Below are positions 15,577 to 23,628 of a stretch of 23,628 bases of DNA, piece by piece. Origin of the DNA: an uncultured Oxalobacteraceae bacterium (GTDB lineage Bacteria; Pseudomonadota; Gammaproteobacteria; Burkholderiales; Burkholderiaceae). Position 1 is the first letter of the stretch. Each line of letters opens with the position of its first letter. The notes beneath the pieces were generated by a model, which saw only the letters and a list, made by a program, of their open reading frames with translations, made no database searches and was not told the origin of the DNA. Made by a program: the position numbers and the translations under genes. Location of the stretch: NCBI GenBank assembly GCA_946479255.1, contig CAMLFK010000048.1, positions 1 through 23,628 on the forward strand. Direction: 5' to 3'.

Positions 15577-16623
15577 CTAGGCCTTTTTAGGCGCCGCGGC
15601 CGAGGCAGCGGCAGCTGGAACGGGCCCAAGCGAAGCGCGCCGCGTCACGCTGACCTGGAAATCGCGCGTCACCGGACGTTTGAGGCCATAACAACGGTTC
15701 AGCAATTCATTCAGGCCGCTCAAGGTCACGTCGCGCCATGGCACATGCACGGAAGTCAGGCGTGGCGCGGAAAAGGCCGCGCTGTCGGTGTCGTCGTAGC
15801 TGACCACCGACACGTCGCCCGGTACCGCCACACCCTGCTCCTGGAAGTAGGACAGCACGCCGACCGCCATTTCGTCGTTGGCGCAGAACAGCGCGGTGAA
15901 TTCGCGCTTCGATGCCAGCAGCTCGGCCGCCGCTTCCCAGCCGCCATCGGGCGCGAAGTTACTCTCCTTTACCCACAGGGTGTCGGTGTCGATGCCGGCG
16001 CGCGCCAGTTCGCCCATGAAGCCGTCGATCCGCTCGATATTGTCGGGCGAGGACTTCGGCCCCATGACCACGGCGATCTGCTTGTGGCCCTGTTCGAGCA
16101 GGGCGCGCGCCGCCAGCACGCCGCCGGCGTGGTGGTCGGCATGGAAGCACTGCTCGGGAATGCTCGGCACATGGTGGTTGATGACCACGATGCGGTTCTG
16201 CTTCGGTCCCAGGGACGCGATGTCCTCTTCAAACACATGGCTGGTGATGGCCAGCAGGCCGTCGCAGCCGCGCTCGATCAGGAAGGCGATGCCTTCAATC
16301 GCCTGGCGGCGCGCGTCGCCCTGCCCGCCCACGCCGAAGGCCACCACCATGTGCAGGCCGGCGGCGCGCAATTCGGTGTCGATGGCTTGCAGGATCGGGG
16401 TATAGAAGGTGCCCTTGAGGACAGGGATGTATACGCCGATCATCTTGGTGGTGCCCGACAGGAGCGAACGGGCGGCGTGCGAAGGCCGGAAGTCCAGCTC
16501 TTCGATAGCCTTCCTGACCTTTTCCAGCGTGGCGGGCGAGACCGAGCCTTTGCCGCTCACCACGCGCGATGCGGTCCCCAAACCTACCCCGGCGAGGCGG
16601 GCGACGTCTTTGATAGTGGCCAC
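15577..16623 (-). CDS. LacI-family transcriptional repressor
   Basis: A 348-aa regulator. Residues 1-50 form the LacI helix-turn-helix and hinge: ATIKDVARLAGVGLGTASRV, then LEKVRKAIEELDFRPSHAAR. The rest is the periplasmic-binding-like sensor domain (MIGVYIPVLKGTFYTPILQA, GCDGLLAITSH, HHAGGVLAARALLEQGHKQI, ALFCANDEMAVGVLSYFQEQ, VSYDDTDSAAFSAPRLTSVH). The C-terminus is Ala-rich. The start is a GTG at 16623, supported by the standard MATIKDVA N-terminus and an AAAGGA ribosome site. It follows the ABC ATPase gene after 90 bp and ends at a strong terminator. The effector is probably a glucoside or glucose derivative, inferred from the neighbouring hydrolases and transporters. Its likely operators are the TGGAAA..TT.CCA palindromes at 15513 and 19570. 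Confidence 0.92.
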   Translation of the reverse strand: MATIKDVARLAGVGLGTASRVVSGKGSVSPATLEKVRKAIEELDFRPSHAARSLLSGTTKMIGVYIPVLKGTFYTPILQAIDTELRAAGLHMVVAFGVGGQGDARRQAIEGIAFLIERGCDGLLAITSHVFEEDIASLGPKQNRIVVINHHVPSIPEQCFHADHHAGGVLAARALLEQGHKQIAVVMGPKSSPDNIERIDGFMGELARAGIDTDTLWVKESNFAPDGGWEAAAELLASKREFTALFCANDEMAVGVLSYFQEQGVAVPGDVSVVSYDDTDSAAFSAPRLTSVHVPWRDVTLSGLNELLNRCYGLKRPVTRDFQVSVTRRASLGPVPAAAASAAAPKKA

Positions 16624-16660
16624 TGTTTCCTTTATTGTTGCTTTTGCTTAGGTCTGTCGA

Positions 16661-16690
16661 TGCAATCCGCGAAAGGATACTGCAATCCGC
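16661..16690. repeat. 10-bp direct repeat, 20-bp period, upstream of lacI
   Basis: TGCAATCCGC occurs at 16661-16670 and again at 16681-16690, exactly 20 bp (about two helical turns) apart, in the 90-bp gap between the ABC ATPase and lacI genes. Such phasing is typical of a tandem protein-binding site and may mark separate control of lacI. No -35/-10 pair could be assigned. Confidence 0.5.
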
Positions 16691-16713
16691 AGTCCCCGCA
16701 TAGTCTGGACCGT

Positions 16714-17757
16714 TCACAGGCGCAACTCGCTGGTTTTGTCGAACAGCGACACCCGCGCCGGATCGATATCGAAGCGCAGCGGCTGTCCAGGCGAGAAAAC
16801 CCGGCTGTCGTTGACAATGGCCGACACCTGCAGCGCGCCCAGCGCAATCCACACCACCTGATGGTTGCCCATCGGCTCGACCAGCGCCACCGTGCCGGCC
16901 AGCGCCCCAAGAGGACCAAGGCTCACATGCTCGGGCCGCACGCCCAGCACCGCCGCGCCGGCCGCGCCGCACGGCAGCTGCAGCGTGAATGCAGGATGGG
17001 TAAAGCCGCCCTTGCCGTCGAGCGTGCCGTCGATGAAGTTCATCGCCGGCGCACCCAGGAAGCCTGCCACGAACAGGTTGGCCGGGCGCTCGTACACCTC
17101 GGCCGGGGCGCCGATCTGCTGGATGCACCCGCCGCGCATGACGACGATGCGGGTGGCCAGGGTCATCGCTTCGACCTGGTCGTGGGTCACGTAGATCATG
17201 GTGGAAGCCAGGCGCTGGTGCAGCAGCTTGAGTTCGCGCCGCAGCTCGGCGCGCAGCTGCGCATCCAGGTTCGAGAGCGGCTCGTCGAACAGGAACACGC
17301 CGGCTTCGCGCACCAGGGCGCGGCCGATGGCCACGCGCTGACGCTGTCCACCCGAGAGCTGGGCCGGCTTGCGATGCAAGAGGGGCCCTAGCTGCAGCAT
17401 CTGGGCGGCGCGTTCGACCCGGCGCGCGATCTCGGCTTTTGGGGTGCCATTGATGCGCAGCCCGAAGGACATGTTCTTTTCAACCGTCATGGTGGGGTAC
17501 AGCGCGTACGACTGGAATACCATGCCGATCCCGCGCTCGCTCGGGTCGGCATGGGTCATGTCGCGCCCGCCGATCCGCACGCTGCCCGAGGCCACCTCGG
17601 TCAGGCCGGCGATACTGTGCAGCAGGGTCGACTTGCCGCAGCCGGAAGGACCGAGCAGCACCAGGAACTCGCCCTGGGCGACATCGAGGTCGAGGCCGCG
17701 GATGATGTCGTTCCCGCCCAGGTTGATGCTCAACTGCTTGAGTGCCACTTGCGACAT
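16714..17757 (-). CDS. Sugar ABC transporter ATP-binding protein (MalK/UgpC type)
   Basis: A 347-aa ATPase that energises the two permeases encoded upstream. The nucleotide-binding domain shows Walker A GPSGCGKST (~37-45), the Q-loop in VFQSYALYPTMTV, signature LSGGQRQRVAIGRAL, Walker B VFLFDEPLSNLD and the switch His in YVTHDQVEAMTL. Residues ~235-347 form the TOBE/MalK regulatory domain (VLGVRPEHVSLGP). It starts 5 bp after the stop of the second permease gene. It is followed by lacI. MalK-type ATPases are sometimes shared by several CUT1 systems, so it could also serve transporters encoded elsewhere. Confidence 0.93.
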   Translation of the reverse strand: MSQVALKQLSINLGGNDIIRGLDLDVAQGEFLVLLGPSGCGKSTLLHSIAGLTEVASGSVRIGGRDMTHADPSERGIGMVFQSYALYPTMTVEKNMSFGLRINGTPKAEIARRVERAAQMLQLGPLLHRKPAQLSGGQRQRVAIGRALVREAGVFLFDEPLSNLDAQLRAELRRELKLLHQRLASTMIYVTHDQVEAMTLATRIVVMRGGCIQQIGAPAEVYERPANLFVAGFLGAPAMNFIDGTLDGKGGFTHPAFTLQLPCGAAGAAVLGVRPEHVSLGPLGALAGTVALVEPMGNHQVVWIALGALQVSAIVNDSRVFSPGQPLRFDIDPARVSLFDKTSELRL

Positions 17758-17762
17758 GCCTG

Positions 17763-18638
17763 CTAACCTTTCACTGCGCCGGCGGCGATGCCGCGCACGA
17801 ACCAGCGCCCGGATAAGAAATACACCGCCAGCGGGACCAGCGATGTGAGGATGGTGGCCGCCATGTTGACGTTGTACAGGCGGGTCCCGGTGGTGGTGTT
17901 GATCACGTTATTGAGCTGCACCGTCATCGGCTGGTGCTCGCGCCCGGCGAACACCAGGCCCAGTATATAGTCGTTCCACACGCCGGTGACCTGCATGATG
18001 GCGGCCACCATCACGATCGGCAGCGACAGCGGCAGCATCACCTGCACGAAAATGCGCCAGAAACCGCCGCCGTCGATGCGCGCGGCCTGGAACAGTTCCA
18101 CCGGCAGGCCCGCATAGTAATTGCGGAACAGGAGCGTCAACACCGGCATGGCGAACACCGTGTGCACCAGCACGATGCCCGGCAGCGAACCGAACATGCC
18201 GAGCGCGGCCAGCACCCGCACCAGCGGGTAGATCATCACTTGCAGCGGAATGAAGGCGCCGCACATCAGGATCGCAAACAGGACGCCGGCGCCGCGCGGG
18301 CGCCAGAACGACAGCGCATAGCCATTGAGCGCGCCGAGCAGGATCGGCAGCACTGTGCTGGGCACCACGATCGCCACCGAATTCCAGAAGCCCTTGCCGA
18401 TGCCGTCGCAGTCCAGGCCGGTGCAGGCGGTGCTCCAGGCGGCGCGCCACGGCGCCAGCGTGATCTCGACCGGCAGCGCGAAGATGTTGCTGCTCCTGAT
18501 CTGCTCCATCGGCTTGACCGAGGTGACCAGCATGACGTACAGCGGCAGCAGGAAGAACAGCGCGGCGCCGAACAGGAAGGCGTAGACGCCGATGCGGGCG
18601 GGCGACCAAGGTTTAAAAAGCGCTCGTTTCCCGATCAT
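17763..18638 (-). CDS. gtsC: Sugar ABC permease, GtsC/MalG type (CUT1)
   Basis: A 291-aa inner-membrane permease with six predicted helices. The EAA loop that contacts the ATPase is visible as VELFQAARIDGGGFWRIFVQ. The segments CTGLDCDGIGKGFWNSVAIV, VWNDYILGLVFAG, MTVQLNNVINTTTGTRLYNV and the final VRGIAAGAVKG are, from memory, characteristic of the glucose/mannose (GtsC-like) permease branch. Its ATG shares one base with the TGA of the preceding permease gene (TGATG at 18638), so translation is coupled. The symbol reflects family resemblance to the Pseudomonas glucose system; the substrate is not shown by the sequence itself. Confidence 0.87.
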   Translation of the reverse strand: MIGKRALFKPWSPARIGVYAFLFGAALFFLLPLYVMLVTSVKPMEQIRSSNIFALPVEITLAPWRAAWSTACTGLDCDGIGKGFWNSVAIVVPSTVLPILLGALNGYALSFWRPRGAGVLFAILMCGAFIPLQVMIYPLVRVLAALGMFGSLPGIVLVHTVFAMPVLTLLFRNYYAGLPVELFQAARIDGGGFWRIFVQVMLPLSLPIVMVAAIMQVTGVWNDYILGLVFAGREHQPMTVQLNNVINTTTGTRLYNVNMAATILTSLVPLAVYFLSGRWFVRGIAAGAVKG

Positions 18639-19525
18639 CAGGCGTGCCCCTTGCGGCTGCGCGCATACGCGTACGGCACCACCAGCGCCAGCACCGGCAC
18701 CAGCATCACTACCGCGCCGGCCGAAGCCAGGGCGATGTTATTGCGGCCGAACAGATGGTCCATGATGAACTTGGCCGGCACCTCGCTGGCGATACCCGGT
18801 CCGCCCTGGGTCATGGCCACCACCGCGTCGTACAGCTTGACGACGCTGGTGGCCAGCAGCAGGAACACGGTGGCCAGGGTCGGCCCCATCATGGGGAGCA
18901 CGATCGACAGGTAGACGCGCCAGCGCGGAATGCCGTCCAGGCGCGCGGCCTTCCAGATTTCGCCGTCGATGCCGCGCAGGCCGGCCAGCATCAGGGCCAT
19001 CACCAGCCCGGACGCTTGCCACACGGTGGCGATCACGATGGTGACCATGACCATGTCCTCGTTGACGATCCAGTCGAAGGCGCCGCTGTAGCCCAGCTGG
19101 CGCAGCACCTGCTCGATGCCGTTGCCGGGCGTGAGCATCCACTGCCACACCAGGCCGGTGGCGATGAAGGACATCGCGTACGGGTACAGGAATACGCTGC
19201 GCAGCACGCCCTCGCCGGTGACGTTCTGGTCGATGAAGACAGCCAGCAGGAAGCCGATCACCATGCAGGCGCCGATGAACAGTACGCCGTACAGGGCCAG
19301 GTTGTGCAGCGAAAGCAGCCAGCGGTCGTTGCCGAACAGGCGCTCGTACTGGGCCAGGCCGACGAAATTATCCGAGGGGAAGGTGCGTGAACTGGTCAGC
19401 GAGATTTTCAGCGACCACAGCGCCGTGCCGAGATAGACGACAATGGCCGTCAGCGCCATCGGCAGCAAGGCGCAAAACGGCACTAGCCTGCGCGCCGCGC
19501 CGGCGCGCCTGGATGGTGTGGCCAA
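18638..19525 (-). CDS. gtsB: Sugar ABC permease, GtsB/MalF type (CUT1)
   Basis: A 295-aa inner-membrane permease with six predicted helices, first gene of the ABC operon. The EAA loop is EIWKAARLDGIPRWRVYLSI, followed by YDAVVAMTQGGPG. The chosen start is a TTG at 19525: an AGGAGAG ribosome site lies about 5 nt upstream. The longer frame from another TTG at 19597 would begin inside the promoter and cross the operator, so it is rejected. With GtsC and the ATPase it forms a complete transport core, but no substrate-binding protein gene precedes it. Expression is probably driven from the sigma70 promoter at 19597-19625 and repressed at 19570-19583. Confidence 0.86.
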   Translation of the reverse strand: MATPSRRAGAARRLVPFCALLPMALTAIVVYLGTALWSLKISLTSSRTFPSDNFVGLAQYERLFGNDRWLLSLHNLALYGVLFIGACMVIGFLLAVFIDQNVTGEGVLRSVFLYPYAMSFIATGLVWQWMLTPGNGIEQVLRQLGYSGAFDWIVNEDMVMVTIVIATVWQASGLVMALMLAGLRGIDGEIWKAARLDGIPRWRVYLSIVLPMMGPTLATVFLLLATSVVKLYDAVVAMTQGGPGIASEVPAKFIMDHLFGRNNIALASAGAVVMLVPVLALVVPYAYARSRKGHA

Positions 19526-19569
19526 ATGTCTCTCCTGACTGGACGGATCCGCACCCCTTGCGGCGTGGG

Positions 19570-19583
19570 TGGAAACGTTCCCA
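19570..19583 (-). promoter_or_regulatory. LacI-family operator of the ABC sugar transport operon
   Basis: TGGAAACGTTCCCA is a 14-bp palindrome with one mismatched pair and the central CG typical of LacI/GalR operators. It lies immediately downstream of the predicted transcription start (~19590) and 45 bp upstream of the GtsB start codon, a classical repression position. The LacI-type gene at the end of the same operon is the obvious candidate regulator, which would make the operon autoregulated. Confidence 0.7.
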
Positions 19584-19596
19584 TAACCTTGCTGCA

Positions 19597-19625
19597 AATA
19601 TACATCCGTGTATCCAGGATGTCAA
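19597..19625 (-). promoter_or_regulatory. Sigma70 promoter of the ABC-lacI operon
   Basis: On the minus strand a perfect -35 TTGACA (19620-19625) is followed after 17 bp by -10 TATATT (19597-19602). Transcription should start near 19590. This is the best promoter match in the window. It is followed at once by the LacI-type palindrome. Confidence 0.8.
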
Positions 19626-19657
19626 CGGCCGCCACTCCCGGCTGGACGGTGTTCGCC

Positions 19658-19936
19658 TCAGCGCATGTGGACCGGGGTGCCGAAGGTGGTGCCGGCTGAA
19701 GAGATGATGTCGTGCCAGGAGGGCGGGGCCTTGAGCAGGTCGCTCATGTCGCGCTTGAAGCGGGTGGTCAGCACGCGCAGCGCCACATGCAGCGGAACGC
19801 CATTGGACGCCATGTAGTGGGCGGCCGCGCGGGTGGTCGAGGTGCGCTGCACATACAAGCCCTTCTCCACCTTGGCGGCGGTGAGCCGGTCGGTGCGCGG
19901 TTTACCAATACTTTCTTCCTTTTTTTCCATCTTCAT
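19658..19936 (-). CDS. Small conserved-looking protein of unknown function
   Basis: A 92-aa (or 90-aa) basic protein that I cannot assign to a named family. It begins MKMEKKEESIGKPRTDRLTA, has a Lys/Arg-rich N-terminal third and a central segment TTRAAAHYMASNGVPLHVAL followed by RVLTTRFKRD, which could form an amphipathic helix. No signal peptide or membrane segment is present. The composition and position between the kinase gene and the sugar promoter argue that it is a real gene. A promoter TTGCGC-N17-TATATT (19937-19965) predicts transcription starting at the second ATG (19930), suggesting a leaderless 90-aa form; no ribosome site precedes either ATG. It is unlikely to belong to the sugar operon, which has its own promoter downstream. 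Confidence 0.6.
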   Translation of the reverse strand: MKMEKKEESIGKPRTDRLTAAKVEKGLYVQRTSTTRAAAHYMASNGVPLHVALRVLTTRFKRDMSDLLKAPPSWHDIISSAGTTFGTPVHMR

Positions 19937-19965
19937 AATATACAGCGCGCATGCGGGCCGCGCAA
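19937..19965 (-). promoter_or_regulatory. Candidate sigma70 promoter of the small protein gene
   Basis: TTGCGC (19960-19965), a 17-bp spacer and TATATT (19937-19942) on the minus strand, just after the hybrid kinase stop. The -10 is good and the -35 weak (three of six). The predicted start falls on the A of the second in-frame ATG at 19930. Confidence 0.45.
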
Positions 19966-19972
19966 TCCGGAA

Positions 19973-22900
19973 TCATTTCGCCGAAGCGCTTTGCATCACG
20001 CCGGCGCCCTGGCTCAGCCACCGGCCCAGCTGGACCAGCAGCTGCCCGGTATCGACCGGCTTGGACGCATAATCCGAGGCGCCGGCCTGCAGGCACTTCT
20101 CGCGGTCGTCGGCCATGGCCTTGGCGGTCAGGGCGATGATCGGCAAGGCAGTGAAGCGCAGGTCGGCGCGCAGGCGGCGCATGGTTTCGTAGCCATCCAT
20201 GTCGGGCATCATGATGTCCATCAGGACGATGTCGATCCGGGTGCCGGAATCGAGCGCGCGGATCGCCTCGGCGCCGGTTTCCGCCGCCAGCACGGTCATC
20301 CCGTAACTCTCCAGCAGTCCGGTCAGGGCGAACAGGTTGCGCGCGTCGTCGTCGACGATCAGCACACAGCGCTCGCGCAGCTGCTCGGCCACCGCCGCCG
20401 GCGCCGTATCGGCGGCCGCCACGCCGGCCGGGACCACGGGCAGCGCGGCCTTGACCCGCCCCAGGAACTGGCCGACCGCCTCGGCCTGGCGCGCCACGCC
20501 GCCGCCGGCGTCGCCCATCACCGCCGCGTCCAGCCGCGCCGCGTTGTCGATCGTGGCCGGGTCGAGCGGGCGCTCGGCATACAGCACCGCCGGGATCGGC
20601 GCGAGCACCGGGTCGCGGCGGATCCGTTCGAGCAGTGCCAGGCCGTCCACGTCCGGCAGGTCCAGTTCGATCACGATGCCGTGATACGGGCGGCTGTGCA
20701 GGATGACCATTGCCTCGGCCGCGCTGGAGGCCGCATCGAACTGGCGCTCCGGGCTGGCCAGCGCGGCCATGATGGAGTCGCGCGTGACCGGGTCGTCCTC
20801 GATCAGCAGCAGCACCCGTACCGGCGGCGTCATTTGGGCGGTCATCTCGGCGAACACCTGGCCGAGCGTGTCCAGGCCGGCCGGCTTGGTGGTATAGCTC
20901 GCCACGCCGTGGCGTTCCGAGAGGCTGGGCCGGTCGCGCGCCGATATCACATGCACCGGAATGTCGCGCGTCTGGGGCTCGGCGCGCAGGCGTTCGGCGA
21001 TCTCCCAGCCATCGATGTCGGGCAGTTCGAGGTCGAGCGTGATGGCATCCGGCCGGTAGCGCTGCGCCAGCTTGACCCCGTCCTCGCCGCTGCCCGCCGC
21101 CAAGGTATCGAAGCCGTGCTCGCGCGCCAGGTTCTGGAGCGCGTTGGCGAACACCGGATCGTCTTCGATGATCAGCACCAGCGGCGTGGTGGAGGCATGC
21201 GGCTGCGCCGTCGCCATTGCCGTTGCCGGCGCAGCATAGGCGGGCAAGGCCAGGTCCGCCGGCAGGCGCGGCGCGGCGCCGGCCAGGTGCTGCGGCAGGT
21301 AGAAGCTGAAGGTGGTGCCCACGCCTTCCTCGCTCTGCACGGACAGCTCGCCGCTCAGCAGGCGGGCGATCTCGCGGCTGATCGCCAGTCCCAGGCCGGT
21401 GCCGCCGTAGCGCCGTGCGGTGCCGGCATCGGCTTGCTGGAAGGCCTCGAAAATGAGGGACTGTTTGCCGGCGGCGATGCCGATGCCGCTGTCGCTGACC
21501 GAGAACCGAATCACCAGCGGCGCGCGCTGCAGCGCCAGGTTGTCGGGGCTCCAGCCGGAACGGGCGATCGCGGCGGTGAGCGCCACCCCGCCCTTGCTGG
21601 TGAACTTGATCGCATTCGACAGCAGGTTGGTCAGCAGCTGCTTGAGGCGCTGGCCGTCGGTATTCAGGGTGGCCGGCAGCGCCGCCGAAAAATCGAGCGT
21701 GAAGCGCAGTCCCTTGGCTTCGGCCAGGTAGCGGAAGGCCTTGTCGAGTTCCCCGGCCAGCTGGATCAGGGCCACCTCCTCCATCTCCAACACCGCGCTG
21801 CCCGATTCGATCTTGGACAGGTCGAGGATGTCGTTGATGAGGCGCAGCAGGTCGCGTCCGGAGCCATGCATCACGCGTACCATTTCGAGCTGCTTGCCGG
21901 AGAGGTTCTGGTCGCGGTTCTGGCGCAGCTGCTCGGCCAGCAGCAGCAAGCTGTTGAGGGGTGTGCGCAGCTCGTGCGACATATTGGCCAGGAATTCGGA
22001 TTTGTACTTGGAGGTCAGCGCCAGCTGCTCGGCCTTTTCCTGCAGGCTGCTGCGGGCTTCCTCGATCTCGCGGTTCTTGCGTTCGACCTCGGCATTCTGT
22101 TCGGCCAGCTGGCGCGCCTTGCGTTCGAGTTCCGCGTTGGTCTTCTGCAGCTCATTCTGCTGCAATTTGAACTCGCCCTCCAGCAACTGGGCTTGCTGGC
22201 GCAGCAGGGTCTCGGTGCCGGCCGCCGTCTCGATCGAATTGAAGACGATGCCCAGGCCCTCGGCCAGCTGGTCGAGGAAGTTCAGGTGGATCGCCTGGAA
22301 CTGGGCGAAGGAAGCGATCTCGATCACCGCCTTGACCTGGTCTTCGAACAGGATCGGCAGCACCACGATATTGCGCGGGCTGGCCTGGCCCAGTCCCGAG
22401 ACGATCTGCACGTAATCGGGCGGCACCTGGCCGATCAGGAGGCGCTTCTTCTCGTAGGCCGCCTGGCCCACCACGCCCTCGCCCGGCAGCCATTCGCTGG
22501 ACAGGTTCTTGCGCTCCTGGTAGCCATAGCTGGCGATGAGTTTCAGGCGCGCGGGTGCGCCGCTCTCCGGCGTGCTCTGCATCAGGTACAGCACCGCGTG
22601 CTGCGAAGCCACCAGCGGCGCCAGCTCCGACAGCAGCATGCGCGAGACGGTGACGATGTCGCGCTGGCCCTGCAGCATGCGGGTCAGGCGCGCCAGGTTG
22701 GTCTTGAGCCAGTCCTGCTCGGTATTGCGCTCGGTGGTTTCGCGCAGGTTGCGGATCATCTGGTTCAGATTGTCCTTGAGGTCGGCGACCTCGCCGCGCG
22801 CGGCCACCTGGATCGAGCGCATCAGGTCGCCCTTGGTCACCGCCGTGGCCACCTCGCCGATGGCCCGCACCTGGGTCGACAGATTGGCCGCCAGCTCGTT

Positions 22901-23628
22901 GACGTTGTCGACCAGGTCCTTCCAGCTGCCGGCGGCGCCCGGCACCACCGCCTGGCCGCCCAGCCGCCCTTCCACGCCCACTTCGCGCGCCACCCGCGTG
23001 ACCTGGTCGCTGAAGGTGGCCAGGGTGTCGACCATGTCGTTGATGGTGTCGGCCAGCGCCGCCACCTCGCCCTTGGCCGGCACCATCATTTTTTGCTTGA
23101 GGTTGCCGACCGCGACCCAGGTCACCACCTTGGCGATGCCGCGCACCTGGTCGGTCAGGTTGTCGGCCATCAGGTTGACGCTGTCGGTCAGGTCCTTCCA
23201 CACGCCCGAGACGCCCTTGACCTGGGCTTGGCCACCCAGCTTGCCCTCGGTGCCCACCTCGCGCGCCACCCGCGTCACTTCGCCGCCAAAGGCGTTGAGC
23301 TGGTCGACCATGATGTTGATGGTGTTCTTCAGCTCCAGGATCTCGCCCTTGACGTCGACCGTGATCTTGCGCGACAGGTCGCCGTTGGCCACGGCGGTGG
23401 TCACGGCCGCGATATTGCGCACCTGGCCGGTCAGGTTGCTGGCCATGAGGTTGACGTTGTCGGTCAGGTCCTTCCACACGCCCGCCACCGCCGGCACATT
23501 GGCCTGGCCGCCGAGGCGCCCTTCGGTGCCCACCTCGCGCGCCACCCGGGTCACCTCGCCGGCGAAGCCGCGCAGCTGGTCGACCATGGTGTTGATGGTT
23601 TCCTTCAGCTGCAGCACTTCGCCGCGCA
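19973..23628 (-). CDS. Nik1-type hybrid histidine kinase with tandem HAMP and three receivers (partial, N-terminus off window)
   Basis: The frame is open to the right edge, so the start is missing; at least 1217 residues are present. In order: three tandem 92-residue HAMP units ([44 protein letters not shown]); a GAF domain (~22300-22700); a long coiled coil (~22040-22230); HisKA with [12 protein letters not shown] (His codon 21974-21976); HATPase_c with [17 protein letters not shown] and [10 protein letters not shown]; receiver 1 (Asp codon 21032-21034, Lys in TTKP); receiver 2 (Asp codon 20660-20662, but no matching Lys); receiver 3 (Asp codon 20216-20218, LTAKAM and SKP intact). Such kinases sense osmotic or envelope conditions through the HAMP stack and relay phosphate through their receivers. 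No Hpt domain or partner regulator is seen in the window. Confidence 0.93.
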   Translation of the reverse strand, partial: RGEVLQLKETINTMVDQLRGFAGEVTRVAREVGTEGRLGGQANVPAVAGVWKDLTDNVNLMASNLTGQVRNIAAVTTAVANGDLSRKITVDVKGEILELKNTINIMVDQLNAFGGEVTRVAREVGTEGKLGGQAQVKGVSGVWKDLTDSVNLMADNLTDQVRGIAKVVTWVAVGNLKQKMMVPAKGEVAALADTINDMVDTLATFSDQVTRVAREVGVEGRLGGQAVVPGAAGSWKDLVDNVNELAANLSTQVRAIGEVATAVTKGDLMRSIQVAARGEVADLKDNLNQMIRNLRETTERNTEQDWLKTNLARLTRMLQGQRDIVTVSRMLLSELAPLVASQHAVLYLMQSTPESGAPARLKLIASYGYQERKNLSSEWLPGEGVVGQAAYEKKRLLIGQVPPDYVQIVSGLGQASPRNIVVLPILFEDQVKAVIEIASFAQFQAIHLNFLDQLAEGLGIVFNSIETAAGTETLLRQQAQLLEGEFKLQQNELQKTNAELERKARQLAEQNAEVERKNREIEEARSSLQEKAEQLALTSKYKSEFLANMSHELRTPLNSLLLLAEQLRQNRDQNLSGKQLEMVRVMHGSGRDLLRLINDILDLSKIESGSAVLEMEEVALIQLAGELDKAFRYLAEAKGLRFTLDFSAALPATLNTDGQRLKQLLTNLLSNAIKFTSKGGVALTAAIARSGWSPDNLALQRAPLVIRFSVSDSGIGIAAGKQSLIFEAFQQADAGTARRYGGTGLGLAISREIARLLSGELSVQSEEGVGTTFSFYLPQHLAGAAPRLPADLALPAYAAPATAMATAQPHASTTPLVLIIEDDPVFANALQNLAREHGFDTLAAGSGEDGVKLAQRYRPDAITLDLELPDIDGWEIAERLRAEPQTRDIPVHVISARDRPSLSERHGVASYTTKPAGLDTLGQVFAEMTAQMTPPVRVLLLIEDDPVTRDSIMAALASPERQFDAASSAAEAMVILHSRPYHGIVIELDLPDVDGLALLERIRRDPVLAPIPAVLYAERPLDPATIDNAARLDAAVMGDAGGGVARQAEAVGQFLGRVKAALPVVPAGVAAADTAPAAVAEQLRERCVLIVDDDARNLFALTGLLESYGMTVLAAETGAEAIRALDSGTRIDIVLMDIMMPDMDGYETMRRLRADLRFTALPIIALTAKAMADDREKCLQAGASDYASKPVDTGQLLVQLGRWLSQGAGVMQSASAK
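22801..23628 (-). repeat. 276-bp tandem coding repeat (poly-HAMP), at least three units
   Basis: Corresponding landmarks recur every 276 bp: the complement of the AREVG segment starts at 22981, 23257 and (same motif) 23533. Units run about 22801-23076, 23077-23352 and 23353-23628 and continue past the edge. They encode the tandem HAMP domains of the hybrid kinase. The outer two units are more alike than the inner one, whose first motif reads [14 protein letters not shown]. Confidence 0.8.

Noticed and set aside
16706..16716. TGGACCGTTCA as a third LacI operator before lacI
   Set aside because: The symmetry is imperfect with an odd centre, it overlaps the ATPase stop codon, and it lacks the TGGAAA half-site of the other two.
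15463..17391. 642-codon plus-strand open frame
   Set aside because: It is antisense to lacI and the ABC ATPase, whose canonical motifs are on the minus strand; no plausible protein features.
19526..19597. 24-residue extension of the GtsB-like permease
   Set aside because: It would start inside the -10 box and translate through the operator; the TTG at 19525 has a strong AGGAGAG site.
22801..23628. CRISPR-like array
   Set aside because: The 276-bp repeats are in frame inside a kinase gene and encode HAMP domains.

Overview
The window looks like a chromosomal segment of a high-GC betaproteobacterium, most likely Oxalobacteraceae (Massilia / Duganella / Janthinobacterium type). The evidence is uniform high GC with GC-rich third codon positions, the TPR-GAF and multi-HAMP hybrid-kinase signalling proteins, and REP-like palindromes of the GTCATCCCCGC type. 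The genus is inferred from protein style, not from a marker gene. I found no rRNA, tRNA, CRISPR array, transposase or phage gene, and no gene-free stretch longer than about 260 bp.

Layout. (1) 1-2053 (-): a TPR/coiled-coil/GAF signalling protein that runs off the left edge before its output domain. (2) 2225-3184 (-): an AEC-family (auxin efflux carrier) transporter. (3) 3268-4035 (-): an exported DUF4142 protein with a Gly/Thr/Ser-rich tail and a candidate ECF-sigma promoter. (4) 4293-10054 (+): the only plus-strand block, three closely packed genes. They encode a bulb-lectin protein with a probable aerolysin-like pore-forming domain, a 1089-aa XRE-HTH / decayed-cyclase / STAND-like ATPase / TPR regulator, and a DRE-TIM (HMGL-like) metallolyase homologue. 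A pair of inverted REP-like elements closes the block. (5) 10226-15479 (-): a beta-glucoside operon coding for a cytoplasmic GH1 beta-glucosidase, an exported GH3 exo-glucosidase/glucanase and a GluP-type sugar MFS importer. (6) 15577-19525 (-): two GtsB/GtsC-like ABC sugar permeases, a MalK/UgpC-type ATPase and a LacI-family repressor. (7) 19658-19936 (-): a small conserved-looking protein of unknown function. (8) 19973-23628 (-): the 3' part of a Nik1-type hybrid histidine kinase with tandem HAMP domains, GAF, HisKA, HATPase and three receivers, running off the right edge.

How the parts may work together. Regions 5 and 6 form one carbohydrate locus. GH3 would release glucose or short glucosides outside the cytoplasm, GluP and the ABC system would import them, and GH1 would hydrolyse imported disaccharide. 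A near-perfect sigma70 promoter precedes the ABC operon with a LacI-type palindrome just downstream of its predicted start. A closely related palindrome lies upstream of GH1, so the local LacI protein probably controls both units. No substrate-binding protein gene accompanies the ABC genes.

The least conventional part is the plus-strand block 4293-10054. It combines a lectin/pore-former-like protein, a large regulator NTPase with an apparently leaderless start, and a metallolyase homologue. I regard it as the best candidate for an undescribed system, but its function is inference only.
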